A DNA stretch of 6,173 nucleotides from Clostridia bacterium (GTDB taxonomy: Bacteria > Bacillota_A > Clostridia > Christensenellales > Aristaeellaceae). Location: contig JAFRMB010000020.1 of the NCBI GenBank assembly GCA_017430945.1, positions 1-6,173 of the forward strand, in the 5' to 3' direction. The position numbers were made by a program, and so were the translations under genes. How positions within the stretch are numbered: position 1 is the stretch's first letter; each line of letters begins with the position of its first letter. The notes under the pieces are model-generated. The model saw nothing but the letters and a program-made list of their open reading frames with translations. It searched no databases and was not told the origin of the DNA. This document shows positions 5,058 to 6,173 of the stretch, in pieces.

Positions 5058-5157
5058 TTCCTGATCCGTTCTGATGCCTGGATATGGCGTCCAAATTGGG
5101 AACGGGGCGTAGAGACCGATCGCCGTCGGTGTGCAGGGATGGTGCGCCGGTCGCGGC

Positions 5158-5174
5158 GGCGAGCACGGCTCGCC
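5158..5174. repeat. GGCGAGC hairpin
   Basis: GGCGAGC (5158-5164), loop ACG, GCTCGCC (5168-5174): a perfect 7-base stem of the same geometry as the GGCGACC hairpins but with one compensated base pair changed. Confidence 0.65.
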
Positions 5175-5206
5175 ACGGATCATGGTTCCCCGCGATGGAA
5201 ATGGAT

Positions 5207-5223
5207 GGCGACCGATGGTCGCC
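5207..5223. repeat. GGCGACC hairpin, copy 3
   Basis: GGCGACC, loop GAT, GGTCGCC, followed by GGTACGGG as in the other copies, but outside the long duplication. It is therefore an independent copy. Confidence 0.75.
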
Positions 5224-5270
5224 GGTACGGGGCCGCGCGGACAGATCCGGAGTGCCTGTACATGGAACGA

Positions 5271-5312
5271 CCTCTCAGTCGCTGACGCGACAGCTCCCCC
5301 GGAAGGGGAGCC
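5271..5312. repeat. CCTCTCAGTCGC double-hairpin repeat
   Basis: After CCTCTCA, GTCGC (5278-5282), loop TGAC, GCGAC (5287-5291) forms one hairpin. GCTCCCC (5293-5299), a 5-base loop and GGGGAGC (5305-5311) form a second one base later. The double-hairpin arrangement recalls the cluster at 4482-4530. From memory, similar CCTCTCAGTCGC...CTCCCC sequences are dispersed in gut Clostridia genomes. Confidence 0.6.
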
Positions 5313-5473
5313 GCGACGATCGAGCCGGCCCCAGCGCATCGTTGACCGCAGTGAGAAAGCGGCACGGCGGAAAAGGCGCCTGCAGATGGTTGCGATCCAG
5401 ATCGAGATCAGTATCGGATATCGGCATGGGGCGACGCGATGTCTCCCCATGTCCCTCCGGCGTTCATCGATCA

Positions 5474-5509
5474 TATGAAAACCGGGACGGCCATCTGGGC
5501 CGTCCCGGT
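5474..5509 (-). terminator. Rho-independent terminator of the minus-strand repeat-protein gene
   Basis: ACCGGGACGGCC at 5481-5492 pairs perfectly with GGCCGTCCCGGT at 5498-5509 over 12 bases around a 5-base loop. Read on the minus strand the stem ends CCCGGT and runs into TTTC, giving four Ts in a row. It starts 20 bases after the TGA of the minus-strand gene. On the plus strand no T-run follows directly, so the minus direction is preferred. Confidence 0.85.
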
Positions 5510-5529
5510 CGTACTTTCCGTATTCAGGA

Positions 5530-6173
5530 TCAGGCAATGGGGGAAGCGACGACCGCGCCGTCCGCGCCCACGACCTCGCCGTTCTCGTTCACGGTCAGCT
5601 TCTCGCCGGCGGTGATGGCGGCGACGCTGTCAGCGTTGAACCAGAAGGTCTTCTCGCCGGCGGTGATGCCGATCGCGGCACCTTCGGGCGCGTCCGCGTT
5701 GTCCTCGGGCTTCACGAGCTCGACGCCCTCGATGACGCCCTTCACGGCATCCTCGATGGAAGCAGCGGCCTCTTCGACAGCGCCCTCGACGGCCTCGGCG
5801 GCGTCAGCAGCGGTCTCCTCGGCGGCCTCAACTGCGCCTTCGACGGCCTCGGCGGCCTCGTCCTTCACCTCTTCGGCAGCCTCAGCAGCCTCTTCGGCAG
5901 CGCCCTCGACGGCCTCGGCGGCGTCAGCAGCGGTCTCCTCGGCGGCTTCAACAGCGCCTTCGACGGCCTCGGCAGCCTCGTCCTTCACCTCTTCGGCAGC
6001 CTCAGCAGCCTCTTCGACAGCGCCCTCGGCAGCCTCGGTGGCCTCTTCGGCAGCGCCTTCGACGGCATCGGCGGCGTCAGCGGCGGTCTCCTCGGCAGCC
6101 TCAACAGCGCCTTCGACGGCCTCGGCAGCCTCGTCCTTCGCCTCTTCGACAGCACCCTCGACGGCGGCAGCGG
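5530..6173 (-). CDS. Acidic Ala/Glu-rich helical repeat protein, N-terminus outside the window
   Basis: The frame is open from the right window edge to a TGA at 5530-5532, giving the last 213 residues. A GTG at 5986-5988 is only a repeat valine, not a start. Visible residues 1-142 are low-complexity A, E, V, D and G, strongly acidic, with very few lysines. They are built of near-identical repeats beginning KDEAAEAVEGAVEAAEET at residues 12, 63 and 103. Spacing by 7 and 11 residues and alternating A/V and E positions predict long amphipathic helices or a coiled coil, as in hendecad-repeat proteins. Residues about 143-213 are different: DAVKGVIEGVELVKPEDN, then a small, probably beta-rich tail with two TAGEK motifs (170-174 and 186-190) and NENGEVVGADG. 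I do not recognise a family. Without the N-terminus, secretion or membrane anchoring cannot be judged. It is convergent with the TRAP operon and has its own terminator. Confidence 0.85.
   Translation of the reverse strand, partial: AAAVEGAVEEAKDEAAEAVEGAVEAAEETAADAADAVEGAAEEATEAAEGAVEEAAEAAEEVKDEAAEAVEGAVEAAEETAADAAEAVEGAAEEAAEAAEEVKDEAAEAVEGAVEAAEETAADAAEAVEGAVEEAAASIEDAVKGVIEGVELVKPEDNADAPEGAAIGITAGEKTFWFNADSVAAITAGEKLTVNENGEVVGADGAVVASPIA
5746..6138 (-). repeat. In-frame tandem repeats inside the Ala/Glu-rich gene
   Basis: Three units lie in tandem: 5986-6138 (153 bases, 51 codons), 5866-5985 (120 bases, 40 codons) and 5746-5865 (120 bases, the far end diverging into the tail domain). The 153-base unit equals the 120-base unit plus 33 bases, exactly 11 codons. 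The middle and right-hand parts of the units are nearly identical at the DNA level, which points to recent slippage or unequal recombination. The array continues towards the window edge. Confidence 0.85.

Larger units (their letters stand above)
4735..5061 (+). repeat. Long direct repeat, copy B
   Basis: Second copy of 4105-4430, offset by 630 bases and then by 631 after one inserted T in the loop of unit 15. The two copies are separated by about 300 bases that carry other repeat units. Confidence 0.9.
3991..5480. repeat. Gene-free palindromic repeat field between convergent transcription units
   Basis: About 1.5 kb with no credible gene: frames here have no family motifs, no good ribosome sites and repeat only because the DNA repeats. 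It holds at least twelve clear copies of a GTAG-footed hairpin unit (both orientations), several GGCGACC-type hairpins without a good foot, a 327-bp direct duplication, and two other hairpin clusters (4491-4523 and 5271-5312). From 5313 to 5473 the only structure seen is a weak inverted repeat, CATGGGG at 5425-5431 with CCCCATG at 5445-5451. The field starts just after the dctM terminator and ends at the terminator of the minus-strand gene. Confidence 0.85.

Noticed and set aside
4246..5074. Two similar small plus-strand frames beginning MASASLIHPV (4246) and containing LASASLIHPV (about 4885)
   Set aside because: They resemble each other only because the DNA is duplicated. They run through palindromes, have no ribosome site and no domain, and end at arbitrary places.
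4055..5092. CRISPR array
   Set aside because: Repeats occur in both orientations, spacing is irregular, the intervening sequence is itself conserved, and no cas gene is present.
5986..5988. GTG as the start of the Ala/Glu-rich protein
   Set aside because: It is the valine of a repeated EEVKDE segment with no ribosome site, and the frame stays open with the same repeats up to the window edge.

Overview
The window is a GC-rich bacterial stretch. Strong AAGGAGG-type ribosome binding sites, a sigma70/SigA-type promoter and dense intergenic palindromes suggest a GC-rich gut Clostridia-like bacterium. The TRAP binding protein has a signal peptide without a clean lipobox, so a diderm such as Synergistota cannot be excluded. 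The taxonomic call is inference only.

Layout, left to right. (1) At the left edge, on the minus strand, is a 5'-truncated remnant of an IS200-type Y1 transposase with its HUH motif. (2) At 253-972 is a membrane-anchored protein with a diverged NERD-like domain that lacks the usual E-x-K residues. (3) A clear promoter (1012-1040) drives a complete TRAP transporter operon: dctP (solute-binding protein), dctQ (small membrane subunit) and dctM (large permease). A perfect 11-bp stem-loop lies between dctP and dctQ, and a hairpin terminator follows dctM. (4) About 1.5 kb (3991-5480) has no credible gene and is packed with palindromes. At least twelve clear copies of a GTAG-footed hairpin unit occur there, mostly as convergent pairs, within a 327-bp direct duplication; other hairpin families follow. 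(5) A minus-strand terminator (5474-5509) closes an acidic Ala/Glu-rich repeat protein that runs off the right edge.

How the parts work together. The operon would make a secondary, ion-gradient-driven importer: DctP captures an organic anion outside the membrane and delivers it to the DctQ-DctM complex. The intercistronic hairpin probably lets the binding protein be made in excess. The repeat field lies between two convergent transcription units and is bounded by their terminators, a place where insertions do little harm. Its units share the tetranucleotide foot, hairpin and inverted pairing of REP/REPIN elements, which in other bacteria are mobilised by Y1 transposases related to IS200. This is the most interesting feature of the window.
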